Shown here: positions 23,916 through 34,650 of the stretch, piece after piece
Position numbering within the stretch: the first letter of the stretch is position 1
Layout of the letters: every line of letters begins with the position of its first letter
Made by a program: the position numbers and the translations under genes
Notes under the pieces: generated by a model
Told to the model about the DNA's origin: nothing
Databases searched by the model: none
What the model saw: the letters and a program-made list of their open reading frames with translations, nothing else
Source of the DNA: Perognathus longimembris pacificus
Lineage: Eukaryota; Chordata; Mammalia; Rodentia; Heteromyidae
Direction of reading: 5' to 3'
Length of the DNA stretch: 64,000 nucleotides
Assembly: GCF_023159225.1 (NCBI RefSeq)
Contig: NC_063162.1
Coordinates: 101,882,094 to 101,946,093, forward strand

Positions 23916-24560
23916 ATTAAGATATTTGGTCCATTCTGAATTGATTATGAGAGATCAAGGTTTAGTTTCAGTCTTCTAGGTTTCCCAATACTGTTTGTTA
24001 AGAGGCTGCCTTCACTCTGCCATATTTTCAGGTCCTTTTGTCCAAAGTCAAATGGTGATAACTGTCTAAGTCCATTCTGGATCTACTATTACATTACATT
24101 ACATTGTCTGTTTCATGCCAGTGCCATGTGCTGTATCTATTTATTATTATTCCTGCGTAATATGAAACCAGGTATTGTGATATCTTCACTTTTTCTTAGT
24201 TTTGATTAGCATACTTTTGTTGTATAAGGTGTTGTGATATTTCTGTACATACATAACTATATGCCAGCCAAACTCATGCTGTCTTTTACTCTCCTTCACC
24301 CTCTCCCCCTTCTAAAACAATTTTAATAGGTTGCATATAAGCAATTAAAGTACTTTGACCACAGTCATTCTCATTCAGCCTTAGTTCTCCCTCCTACTCT
24401 CAATGGCATCCTCCACTTCCCCAACAGAGCCTGTTTTATGAATTGCTCTTTGTGTTCAGAATAGCTTTGACTACTTAGGGTCTTTTGCACATCAATATGA
24501 ATTTATGATTAGTGGGTTTTTTAAATTTCTATGAAAAATTATGTCCCACCATAACACTGA
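23916..24560 (-). mobile_element. Old L1 ORF2 fragment with a probable nested L1 3' end
   Basis: Minus-strand ORF2 blocks 'tggtccattctgaattgatta', 'cagtgccatgtgctgtatc' and 'gaaaccaggtattgtgatatc' run to about 24215. After about 220 bp of a different, C/T-rich L1 3'-UTR-like sequence, ORF2 order appears to resume near 24436-24515 ('aatagctttgactacttagg', 'atcaatatgaatttatgatt'). That is the pattern of one L1 end inserted in another. Boundaries are approximate. Confidence 0.5.
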
Positions 24561-24745
24561 TGTTTCATTTGTGTTTTAGAGAGGCCCTTTCTGAGTATTC
24601 TTGTCCCAGAAGTCTTCTGTACCTGTATAGATGTTTTCTCAAGATTTAGGAAGTTTTCTCCTTTTATTTTACAGAATATATTTTCTATCAGTGTAGCTTT
24701 CCACTCCTCTCCTTGCATGTCCCTATTTTGTAGGTTTGGTCTTTT

Positions 24746-24955
24746 TTTTTTTTTTTGGCCAGTCCTAGGGCTTGGACTCAGGGCCTGAGCACTGTCTCTG
24801 GCTTCTTCCCGCTCAAGGCTAGCACTCTGCCACTTGAGCCACAGCGCCCCCTCTGGCCGTTTTCCATATATGTGGTGCTGGGGAATCGAACTGAGAGATT
24901 CCTGTGTAGGAGGCAAGCACTTTTGCCACTAGGCCATATTCCCAGCCATATTCCC
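24746..24955 (-). mobile_element. IDL-Geo dimeric SINE with TSD
   Basis: Minus-strand IDL-Geo with its A-tail as the T-run at 24746-24756. TSD 'aggtttggtctttt' at 24732-24745 and 24956-24969. The left monomer carries a small terminal duplication ('gccatattcccag' occurs twice near 24932-24956). The plus frame 24755-25075 and minus frame 24539-24916 are SINE read-through. Confidence 0.9.
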
Positions 24956-25439
24956 AGGTTTGGTCTTTTATTGCTGTCCCAGAGGACATATTCATACTTC
25001 TTTATTTTCTGTTATCATCTTTATTTTCTTTCATCTTTAGCCAATTATTCTAATACATCTACCTTCTCTGGTTAATTGTAAAAGAAGTCTCTTTTCTACC
25101 CAGGCTGGCTTCAACTCACAGTCCTCATATATCATCATTCTGGGTAGCTAGGAATATAGATGTGAGCTTCCAGTATTCTACTATGCTTTTTCGATTGACC
25201 ACTTTTTCCAACCCACTTCTAATATTAGAAATAGAACTTGAGGCATACAAATAGCATGGAAAGTCTAAGACCTTTGGCTAACCACTAACTAACCTGGTAG
25301 AAAAGAGATTTCTAAAATCAGGCTAAAAACAAATGGCTGAAAGCTGAAAGAATTGAACAGAAATATCAACAACTATTATAAATAACAATTGCTCATCAAG
25401 AAAGCAAAACAAGTTGCAAAGTTACAACAATGTATCATT
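24956..25439. other. L1-like flank plus a B1-like fragment
   Basis: 24956-25080 continues the T-rich sequence interrupted by the SINE and may belong to an old L1 5' region. 25095-25175 on the minus strand is a decayed B1-like fragment ('cccaggctggcttcaac', 'gggtagctaggaatataga'). The rest is unassigned. Confidence 0.45.
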
Positions 25440-25690
25440 CAAATGATAAGTTTTCAACCAAAACATGTCAAACCCGCAGATAATAGCACATTAGACTCAT
25501 AAAGAAAGAAGGCAATAAATAGTACTGAACCAGATATTAGGATTAGTAGACAATATTTCAAAGCAGCTCTCATAAATATGTTCAAAGGATTAAATAAAAG
25601 CCTGATCTCATTGAGCAAGCAGAGAAGAAATCTAGTAAATAAATGTATGTTCTTTTCATCAGATTTTCCAGAGAACACATTCTGAGGCAC
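25440..25690 (+). mobile_element. Probable old L1 5'-region (ORF1-side) fragment
   Basis: 'attagtagacaatatttcaaagcag', 'ctcataaatatgttcaaagg' and 'attaaataaaagcctg' follow the order of a conserved block in the 5' part of old mammalian L1 elements. No intact frame. Assigned by recall only. Confidence 0.45.
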
Positions 25691-25739
25691 ATGGTCAAGA
25701 CCAAGGAATAAAGTCCTACCTCTTTTGTTTGTTTGTTTT

Positions 25740-25931
25740 GTTTTTTGCCAGTCCTGGGCCTTGGACTCAGGGCCTGAGCACTGTCCCTGGCTTCTTTTTG
25801 CTCAAGGCTACTACCTCTTGAGTCACAGTGCCACTTCTGGCTTTTTGTTTATATGGTGCTGAGGAATCGAACCCAGGGCTTCATGCATGCTAGGCAAGCA
25901 CTCTACTGCTAAGCCACATGCCCAGCCCCAA
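25740..25931 (-). mobile_element. IDL-Geo dimeric SINE, diverged
   Basis: Both monomers are present in minus orientation, with a deletion in the Geo part: the 'gcactctgcca' block is reduced to 'ctacctcttgag'. It is older than the copies at 26199 and 39484. Confidence 0.85.
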
Positions 25932-25939
25932 GTTTTACT

Positions 25940-26052
25940 CTGTTTTGTTTTGTTTTGGTCAGTCATAGTCTTGAACTCTGGGCCTGGGTACTGTCCCTGA
26001 GCTCTTCAGCTCAGGCTAGTGCTCTACTATTGAGCCACAGCACCACTTCCCC
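25940..26052 (-). mobile_element. Geo-like SINE monomer
   Basis: A second Geo-like half lies directly beside the preceding IDL-Geo: 'gtcagtcatagtcttgaactctgggcc' order, then 'ctctactattgagccacagcaccacttcc'. No ID-like or B1-like left half follows, so it is truncated or monomeric. Confidence 0.7.
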
Positions 26053-26198
26053 TATGTCTTTTAATAAAATTAAGCACTTAAATCTCTCAAAAAGTTTCAA
26101 TAAATGCAAGACTGTACCATCCCTTTGTTCTTTAGCAGTACTGCTATTGTAAAGTAAAACTTTTTTTTTTAATTTTTGGACCTTTGTTTCATCTTTTT

Positions 26199-26401
26199 TT
26201 TTTTTTTGGCCAGTCCTGGGCCTTGGACTCAGGGCCTGAGCACTGTCCCTGGCTTCTTCCCGCTCAAGGCTAGCACTCTGCCACTTGAGCCACAGCGCCA
26301 CTTCTGGCCGTTTTCTGTATATGTGGTGCTGGGGAATCGAACCTAGGGCCTCGTGTATCCGAGGCAGGCACTCTTGCCACTAGGCTATATCCCCAGCCCC
26401 C
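26199..26401 (-). mobile_element. Young IDL-Geo SINE
   Basis: Complete dimer on the minus strand with its A-tail as a T-run. Outside the tail it differs by a single T from the copy at 39484-39694. It shares variants such as 'cgtgtatccgaggcaggc' and 'aggctatatcccc' that the other window copies lack. TSD 'ttgtttcatcttttt' at 26184-26198 and 26402-26416. Among the youngest SINE insertions here. Confidence 0.92.
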
Positions 26402-26416
26402 TTGTTTCATCTTTTT

Positions 26417-26861
26417 GACCAAAATGTGTTAGGAAAACTAGAGCTCTCACAGTCATTTGCATCTATAATCATGAAACACACAACCTAGAAAAGGCAGTGA
26501 TTAACTATGTGAAGTCAGCACTCTGTAGAATTTAAAGAGCAGAAGTCCTGTGCCAGCCCTGGATTGTCCACTTCCAAACATGTGGGTAAAAGGAAAACAA
26601 ACTTCCCTCAAGTTCAGATTGATTCTCCTCAGTGTCTGTTATCCACAGATTCATCACATCCAAAGTTACACAGGCCAGAGACTTTTCTTCCATGATTTTA
26701 ACCTCTTTTTTATTCTTTCCTCTATGTAGAATGATTCAAATTTGTTGAAATATTTTATTGTAACTCTTGGAGAAGTTTTTTTGCATAATAAATGGGGAGT
26801 GCCTTAGAAAAGCTATCTGTCCTTTAGAGTTAAGTGTCAGTTCATTTTGTATATGGGAGGA
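26417..26861. other. Unassigned sequence
   Basis: No recognised gene or repeat. Confidence 0.45.
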
Positions 26862-27092
26862 GGTGTTATTAGGGCTTGAACTAGTATTACCTCTTGCTCT
26901 TGTTTGACTTGTTCTCTCAAGGCTACCACTCTACCATTTGAGCCACAGCTCCACCTCTGGCTATTTGTTGTTTAATTGGAGATAAGAATCTTAAGGTCTT
27001 TTCTGTTGAGCTTGCCTTCAGCGGTGACTCACAAATCTTAGTCTCCTGAGTAGCTAGGATTATAGGCATGAGCCACTAGCACCCAGCTCAAT
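26862..27092 (-). mobile_element. Dimeric B1-like + Geo-like SINE
   Basis: In minus orientation the B1-like unit ('ctcctgagtagctaggattataggc', 'tgagccactagcaccc') precedes the Geo-like unit ('ccatttgagccacagctccacctctgg'). Diverged. Confidence 0.75.
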
Positions 27093-27157
27093 TCACTTTT
27101 GTAGACCTTTTGTTTCAAAAAATAAATCACTCAAAAAGGGCATATAAATTGCACATG

Positions 27158-27159
<2 letters not shown>

Positions 27160-27214
<55 letters not shown>
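27160..27214. repeat. (AC)n microsatellite
   Basis: About 27 uninterrupted AC units. Confidence 0.98.
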
Positions 27215-27216
<2 letters not shown>

Positions 27217-28550
27217 AAGACCCACCCATTCTTTGTTTGGAAACCATGAAATGTTCTGTTGTGGAATTAAATTTGTTATAAACAGTAGAATTGATGTTTC
27301 AAAACACTGCTCTTAGTTCGGGTTATTGATGTGATTGTGGATGATGCTGGCTTTGGGAAAGGGAGTAGAGAGAAGTTCTTCCTGGATGAAATGAGTGGAG
27401 ATGGGGTCATGTCTGCATTTTGTCTCATTCTTCTGAAAGGTGATGTTTGTAGATGGTTCATTTTAGCTGACCTGTGGTGTAGTCAAAAAGGAAAAATTAG
27501 AAAGAGAATTTTGTAAGGACTTTGAAGATAAGCATGAGCTTTGGATGCTTCACAGATTCTGGAAAATACATGTAATGTAATGGCAGAGGACATGGAAGGT
27601 AGGGCAGATCCCAAGAGCAGAATGATTTGCGTGGGGGAGGGGGCGTTATGCAGTTCGGCATAGAATGGAGGACAACGCAAACCCTTGAAGTCACCATGCA
27701 GAAACCCTAGAAGCTGCCCAGACCACTAACAGTGTGCAGTCCTAACTCCCTTTCCCTTTGTGCTTCCTAAGCAAATGATCCTTCCACCTGCAGAGCTTCT
27801 TGGCACCCTCTCCCTTCCATCCCCTGACACTTTGGAATATCTCCTGTTTAGGCCAGCATGATCTCTTTAAGCAACAAATTCTTAGTTGATATTCCCTCTC
27901 CTTCAGCTTTCTGCTTTGAATTTCATCCAGAATCATGTTCTACTTAAAAACTCGGGTCAATAAATGAGAGAAAATTCTTGAGAGAAGTTGCATTTTTTTT
28001 TCAGAAGAAATTCACATTATGAGGAAAAAAATCTTGCTAGAATTTGTTTAAATTCTTAAATTGATGGATGAACCATTATTCCTAATTACCCTAGTATTGA
28101 GTTACAATTAATGCTCTACTCTCTAATACACCAAATCAATATTATATAAATGGGTTCAAGGCTTAATTTTAAATCTCCTTGTGTTTTGTGCCAGCTTTTT
28201 AAAGGTTACTGCCTTCTTTTCTTTCATCTTAATCTTTTCACTCACATTGAAATGCATTACTCAGATCAGCCCTGGAAACATTTTTAAGATATATGGCAAA
28301 CAGCATGCTCATTATTCTAAACACATTTCATTGGACTGATTACAGTTCCGACTGGCCAACCTTGAATAAAACTGTCATTGTGGCTACTACTTATCGAACT
28401 AGCTGTCAAAATGGTGTGGAATAAAGTATGTCCTTCATCTTTGTAGAATTTGTCAGAAACATTAGCTAGTTGACTTTCTCTTGTGCTATAAGCCACCATA
28501 TATAGGGTAAATATACAAACCATCGTATAAAGGATAGATACCATATATGA
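27215..28550. other. Unassigned sequence
   Basis: No gene or repeat recognised. Overlapping frames at 27276-27697 on both strands have no recognisable domains. Confidence 0.5.
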
Positions 28551-28750
28551 TAAATATCTATTCCATATGTGATGGCTTATAGACGATCTATGTAAACATA
28601 TAGATAGGTATGTTATATATAAAGCATATCTCTATATAAAAATAGATATATCTCTGTATCTACACATAGATATAAATCTTTATAAAGATAGATATATCCC
28701 TATAAAGGTAAATTTATTTATTTATTTGTTTGTTTGTTTGTTTGTTTATG
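28551..28750. repeat. AT-rich low-complexity tract and (TTTG)n
   Basis: Irregular repeats of 'atagata' and 'tatataaa' words, many self-complementary, end in about six TTTA/TTTG units at 28708-28747 directly against the next SINE. Confidence 0.8.
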
Positions 28751-28751
28751 T

Positions 28752-28978
28752 GAAGCTGAGCACTGGTGGCTCATGCTTATAATCCTAGTTACGCAGGAGG
28801 CTAAATCTGAGAATCTCAGTTTGAAGCCAGCCTAGGCAGGAAAATCTGAGACTATTATCTCCAACAAACTACTCAGAAAAAGCTAGAAGTGGTGCTGTGG
28901 TTCAAGTGGTAGAACACTAGCTCAGGGATAGAGCTCAGACCTTAAGTTCAAGCCCTAGGACCAACCAGAAAAAAAAGA
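28752..28978 (+). mobile_element. Dimeric B1-like + Geo-like SINE
   Basis: A left unit ('ctgagcactggtggctcatgc', 'gcaggaggctaaatctgag'), a linker 'actattatctccaacaaac' and a Geo-like right unit ('gtggtgctgtggttcaag', 'ttaagttcaagccctagg') precede an A-rich tail. The Geo part lacks the 'ccttgagcaaaaagaag' block. Confidence 0.78.
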
Positions 28979-29490
28979 TACATATACATATATGTATATG
29001 TGTGTACATATATATTATATTTAAAATGTGTATATATTTCTTTAAAGCCTGAGCCCTACATTGCTTTGTTCCTTTCAGTTAACCTAGCATGTAGGTTGGC
29101 TAATCATCAAGGCTACTGATGACTTGCCTCATCTTCTGCTAATAACTTCTCAGACTTAATGCATTGAACTTTTATTTCACTTTTCTCTCAACTATACCTC
29201 CAACCTCCCTTGCATTAATCTGTCTTTGAACACGTAGGTGCACTAGCTTCCTGTCCCAGTCTACTGGATGTTTTTGGCACAGACCTTATAAAACCCACAT
29301 TCCTGCCAAATTCTCTGTGGTTCTCACACCTGTGATTTAGGATCCATTTACATCTAAGATATTTGTCCTAAAATCCCTATTGCTATTATTTATAAGAAGT
29401 TATGCAAATATGATGCTATAATTTTAATCACTGACTTCTACATTCTTAAAGAAATTCTTCCTAGTTGAGTCAATAAACTTCTAGTCGAGT
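28979..29490. other. Unassigned, AT-rich at the start
   Basis: A short (TA)-rich run follows the SINE tail at 28979-29035; the rest is not recognised. Confidence 0.45.
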
Positions 29491-29555
29491 GCAGGGATGT
29501 AGCTCACTGGTACAGTGTTAGCCCAGCATGCATGAGCCACAGCATCTGTCAAAGA
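29491..29555 (+). repeat. ID-like tRNA-derived monomer, diverged
   Basis: 'gcagggatgtagctcactgg' with 'agtgttagcccagcatgcatgag' matches the A-box end and anticodon-arm side of ID/IDL monomers. The B-box end is lost. Confidence 0.55.
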
Positions 29556-31127
29556 AAATTATTGAGTACCTGACTGCTTTGCATCTTGGTGTAGTGACTC
29601 TTTCAGCCTTCTCTTCCTTCTTTCCTTTCAGGCACTACTGATAATAATGATCGTAACAAGATCCAGACTTCCGTCCCATAAACATGATCCCTCTCTCCAC
29701 TTATTCAAGTCTTTCTTGGTTATCCTTTCTACTGTTTGTGTCTTGAACATCCTTTGATGAGTTTATTCTTCATTATATTATTTTTGATACTGCTATTAAT
29801 GGAATTTTGAAAATTCATCTTTTGGTTGTTTCTTGATAGTATGTAGAAATATAATTGCTTGCAGTACACTTACCATGTATGTTATGATCGTGCCAAATTC
29901 ACTTAATTAGTTTGAGGAGTTTGTTAATATCTTCCTTAGAAATCTCAGAATACAGTCACATGACCAGCATATAGAGAGTTCTACTTTTTTTTCATAATCT
30001 TGGATTTTATTTCTTTTTCTTGTTTGATTATAATGGACTAGCACCTCCAATATATTGTTGAGTAGAAGTGGCAAGAGTAGACATCTGTCTTTCTACTAAT
30101 TTAGCAGAAAGAAAATGAGATAGTCTATGCTAAATTTAAATTTTGTTGCAGACTTTTTGTTTTTGCTTGGGCTCTTAACAGATGTCACTAATCAAGTGGA
30201 GAAAATCTCCTGTCATCTTAAGATATAGATAGGTAAGAGGCATTTAAAAAAATAACTGAGTACATTAAGACTTGTTTTATTACCCAATATATGGCTAATA
30301 TGGGTAAATTTACCAGATAAACTTGAAAAATGTGTATTGTTTGTTGTTTATGTACTAGTCAATAAATTTCAATTGATTCAAGTTTATCAGTATTGTGTTC
30401 AGACTTTTACCAAGGGAGGAATATTAAAAACCAACTCTGCTTGTGGAAGTCACCGGTTCTCCTTTTTCAATTATTTTAATTATTGTTTCACTCATTTTGA
30501 AGCTCTTATGGTAGGTATGTACATTTATAATTCTTACTCTCAATGAACTGATATTTTCTTCATTTTGAATTATCTCTCTTTATATGTGGAAATTCTTGAG
30601 GGTAGAAATCTATTTCACCTAATAGTAATATATTGTCTATACCATTTGTCATTTTTCATTTATCTTCAACCCATATGGGTCTTTATATTTAAAGTATGTC
30701 TCTTATAAACAGCACATAATTGGGTTATTTGCTTTTGTTCATTCTGACTTTCCACCTTACCATTTGAGCTTTAGTCTATTACTTAATACAATAATTGGTA
30801 TAGCTGAGTTTGAGTCTATTATTTTCTCATTTATTCATCTCTTCTGTTTCTTCTGTTCGCTTTTTCCTTTCTTTTTTATTAGAATGCTCTTTTGAACTTT
30901 TTAATTTTCCTGTGGGCTTTTCACCATATTTCTCTGCATTGCATATTTTTTATGATTATTCCAGAAATTTCATTTTTATCATACTACAAATAGTGTCCCA
31001 CTTGATGTAATACACATTGAAATCTTGAAACTATGAAGTTTAGTGCCCAGTCCTATCCTTTATGTAACAGCTATGATATGTATAAATAACATATTTTAAA
31101 CTCAACAACTTTTTTGAATTTTAAACA

Positions 31128-31130
<3 letters not shown>

Positions 31131-31167
<37 letters not shown>

Positions 31168-31230
31168 TATATATATATTCATATATATATATTCATATAT
31201 ATATATTCATATATATATATATATATATAT
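31131..31230. repeat. (TA)n with a 14-bp higher-order period
   Basis: The AT run is interrupted by 'ttc' at exact 14-bp spacing: the C falls at 31166, 31180, 31194 and 31208. It then returns to pure AT. Confidence 0.9.
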
Positions 31231-31427
31231 GAATGAGAAAGGAAGTAAAACCAAATACTCTTTTATGTTTAATCATATGCCTGTTGTTTCTAATGTCCAC
31301 CATTTCTTCTTCAGGATCTGAGTTTTTATCTGATATTAATCCCAGGACCTGAAATTCTTTTAGAATTTCATGAAATAATCTCTACTTAACTTGCAGTTTT
31401 GAAGGGGTATTTTCACTAGATGTTTAT

Positions 31428-31430
<3 letters not shown>

Positions 31431-31463
<33 letters not shown>
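31431..31463. repeat. (TG)n microsatellite
   Basis: About 16 TG units inside the old L1. The 31434-31616 frame starting with Cys-Val repeats is an artefact. Confidence 0.95.
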
Positions 31464-31464
<1 letters not shown>

Positions 31465-31610
31465 GTTCTACATTCTTTTGGTCTCTACTTCTGCTGTTAT
31501 CAGCCTTAAAATACTCTCACTGCCTAATTTCTTCTGCAAAAACTAGACTTTATTATTTTCCCCTTACAGAAAAAGGAATTAAGCTTACCCTCAGGTTTAT
31601 AAGAAGACTT

Positions 31611-33719
31611 TTTTAGTTCTTTTCAATTTCCTCTTGTAAATAAAGGGTTATTTAGAAAAAGAAAAAGGTTCCTATTAAACCCAAAGCCTCTAGTGTGACC
31701 TTGAATTACTAACCAGTGCCCCTGGGGAAAGATAGGGGCATGCTTCTCTGGCCTCAGGATGTGTGTTCTCTGAATGACTCTTCCAACTGAGATGAAGAGG
31801 ATGTATCCTCTTTGATAGAAAGTTTTTATTCTCAGGTGTCTGGAAAGCTGGTGTGGTGTGAAGCTGACCTGGGGCTGAAATTAAGCTTTTAATTATTAAG
31901 ACTAAAACTTCAAGGGGCTAAGCAGTGTTTCCGGAAGGAAGCACTGTGTCTTTGACTAAATGAAAAAGAAGAGAGGTAGCATACTCACAGATCTAAGTGA
32001 TAGATGCAAGCAAGAGATTAACTTCAGAGAAAATAAAACAAAAATAAATAAACAGAAAGGTAGGAAACCAAGTGGGCTGTGGTTTTCTGCTCTTTTAAGC
32101 TATTCCTTCCTGACCCTCTATAAAAACAGACCCTGTCTTTTGGGTCCAACTGCATTTGTCTTTGGTTCTCCCTAATAGGTTTTGAAGAGAATGTGCCGTT
32201 ACCTCATAAAAATGTGTTTTAGGCTATTAAATGTCTACAAAAGCTCCTCTTCCCCTCCCTCTATATGGTATGGCTTGAGAAGCTATGAGGAACATGCAGG
32301 CCCCAGGTACTGTCCAGGTAAAAAATTACTTTCTTGCTGTGCAGCATAACAGCTGTGTGACCATGGCCTTGTGCTTTTCATGCTCCACTTTAGATCTCTG
32401 AAAGGGGCAGAAAACTAATAATGAAGATTTAACCCCTTGCTTGTCAGTTTCTATGTCAGGCACCCTAGCCCTGAGTTCAGGTCCCAGAACTGGCACCAAA
32501 ACAAGACAAAACACAACAAAACAAGAGAGCACAGGTAAGTAACTAGATATGCTAAAGCATATGGGATAAACAGAAATACCTCTCCCACCCACATTTTCCA
32601 CCCCAGTTGAGAATGTGAGATCATGTAGGCTTAAGGTTATGAAACTTGCCATGCCACAACTAAATCCAAGTGACTGGGCAAAGCTGTCTAGCAAGTTGTC
32701 CCAAGATGGCACAACCCAATAGACACTTTTCAATTTGGGAGATCCATGAAGAATTCTTGAGTTTACAAGACCCTGACCTTGACTGAGAAGTCTGCTATGT
32801 AAGTGGGGAGATCCATCTTCTTCCCTGAAGTTATGTGAGTCCCTAAAGCATGAACTCTGTGGTCAGCACATACATCCTAGGCCCTTATTTGTGTTGGGAA
32901 GTCTGGAAGTCTGATGTCAAAAGAGAATGGTAATTAAGCCACTGTGCTAAAGCTAAATGCATTGGCCTTTACTCACTGTATCTGTTCAGCTTTGGGGCAA
33001 AACTGTCTGCTACCCAAGAAAGTTATTGTGGGTTAGTCAAGATTTTTTTAATTCAAATCTGAAGCACAATAAAGATTTAACTCCTTTTTCTTTATACCTC
33101 AACTCTACTGTTAGAATTTATTTATTTTACTTTTTACCTGTTTCAACTCCAGTTTCCCTCCCCTCATATTGACTTCTACTTTTTGAAGCTCAGTCTCTTT
33201 AAATATTGTGCTAAACTATGTAGCTGAATGTTAGCTCGTTTCAGGTATTACTGTTGTTAATATTTAAGTATAACTTTTCATATTAGTGATATGTCTTAAG
33301 TTTTATTGATTTAGATTACATAATAGTAGTATGGGGTACAAAGTTTGGCCTAAGGGTCCATAAACCAATGAATAGATAACAAAAGGACTTATAATCAAAA
33401 GTAAGTTTCTCTCCAAACTGTACCTCCTATCACTGACTTTCCTTCCTGACAAGAGGAGGGAGTTCTTAGTTCTTTAAAGATTTTTTTTCTGAGATACTGT
33501 ATACATATACCAGTATAGTATATGCCTACATGTGTGCAAGTGCGTTCTTTAAATTAAGTTTTACTTATAGAAAAAATACAGAAACATTATCACCTATAAC
33601 AACTAAAATAAAACAAGGTAGTCTTTGCTTCATTTGGACCATGTCTTTAATCCCAGATTTTTTCCAAGAGTAACAGGTTAACAAACTAACATCAACCTAA
33701 GATAAGTCCACTCAATAAG
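31611..33719. other. Unassigned sequence with a small Geo fragment
   Basis: Mostly unrecognised. 32455-32525 (+) is the 3' end of a Geo monomer ('ccctgagttcaggtcccag') with a (caaaa)-type tail. The 135-codon minus frame 32326-32733 spans this fragment and has no domain. Confidence 0.45.
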
Positions 33720-34123
33720 AGAGCAAATAACTGAACTGACACTTTTAAAATGAGAAAACATCAATATATACTTAAAAAAACTATAGAGCTTCCATTTCAG
33801 CCCCATTACAATAGTTATCATCAAAAAATAAACATAAAAACAAGAAATTATGCTAGGATAGTCTAGGGGAGAAATATTTATTCACTGCAGGCAGGAATGT
33901 AATTTAGTACAACTACAATGGAAGTCAATATGGTGGTTCCTCAAAAAATTAAAATTAGAACCTTCATATTTTCTAGCCATATCAGTTCTGGATATATACC
34001 CAAAAGAAGCCAGTCACTTACTATGGAGGTATCTACTTATTTTTCACAGCACTATTCACAATAGTCAACTTATAAAATCAGCCTAAGTGCTTACTAACCA
34101 AAGAAGATTTTAAAAATGTGACA

Positions 34124-34172
<49 letters not shown>

Positions 34173-34650
34173 TTCATATGCAGTGGAGTTTTACTCAGCC
34201 ATTAAGAATAAAGTTATGTCATTTGCAGGAAAATGGAGGTCCTATCATATTATGTGAACTATGCCAGCCCCACAAATAAGAGTATTTCATATTTTATCTC
34301 CTTTATGGAAGCTAGGGAGAAACAAAACAAAACACCAAGATTACATAAGTAAAAGGGGAACTAATATGAAGGTGGACCGGGAAGAGAAGTGGAGAAGGCA
34401 TTGTGAGGGAATAAAAATAATAGAGGGAATGAATGTGATTAAATAAGTAGTATATTTGTATATGTGTGGAAATGTCATGATTAAATTCCTTACTGTGTAC
34501 AATTTAACACACACCAACTTTATAAATATTAAACCTTCCAAAATACTCCTTTGTACTCACTTCAGAAATATGTGCCTACAGAACGTATATAGCATCATTT
34601 TATTGGTTTTCATAACAAAAGATACAGTGCAAGAATTCTGATAACAGAGC
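33720..34650 (+). mobile_element. Old L1 3' half
   Basis: Sense L1: 'gcaggcaggaatgtaatttag', 'ctggatatatacccaaaag', 'cacagcactattcacaatag' and 'ttactcagccattaag' are the conserved ORF2 C-terminal region, followed by a decayed 3' UTR. It contains the TA/CA tract at 34131-34172. Non-functional. Confidence 0.7.
34131..34172. repeat. (TA)n(CA)n microsatellite in L1
   Basis: About 16 TA units followed by CA units. It sits where L1 ORF2 commonly carries a short TATA-rich motif, from which it probably expanded. Confidence 0.9.

Larger units (their letters stand above)
29780..31610 (-). mobile_element. Old L1 remnant, ORF2 and upstream region
   Basis: Minus-strand L1 blocks appear in the order expected on a reversed element: RT region near 29820-30120, endonuclease region near 30560-30790 ('gtatgtctcttataaacag', 'ccaccttaccatttgag'), then T-rich upstream sequence ('gatctgagtttttatctga', 'ggggtattttcactagatg') to about 31610. 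It is broken throughout and carries two microsatellites. Confidence 0.6.

Noticed and set aside
31131..31230. CRISPR-like regular spacing
   Set aside because: The spacing is a 14-bp higher-order period in a TA microsatellite; there are no unique spacers and the host is a mammal.
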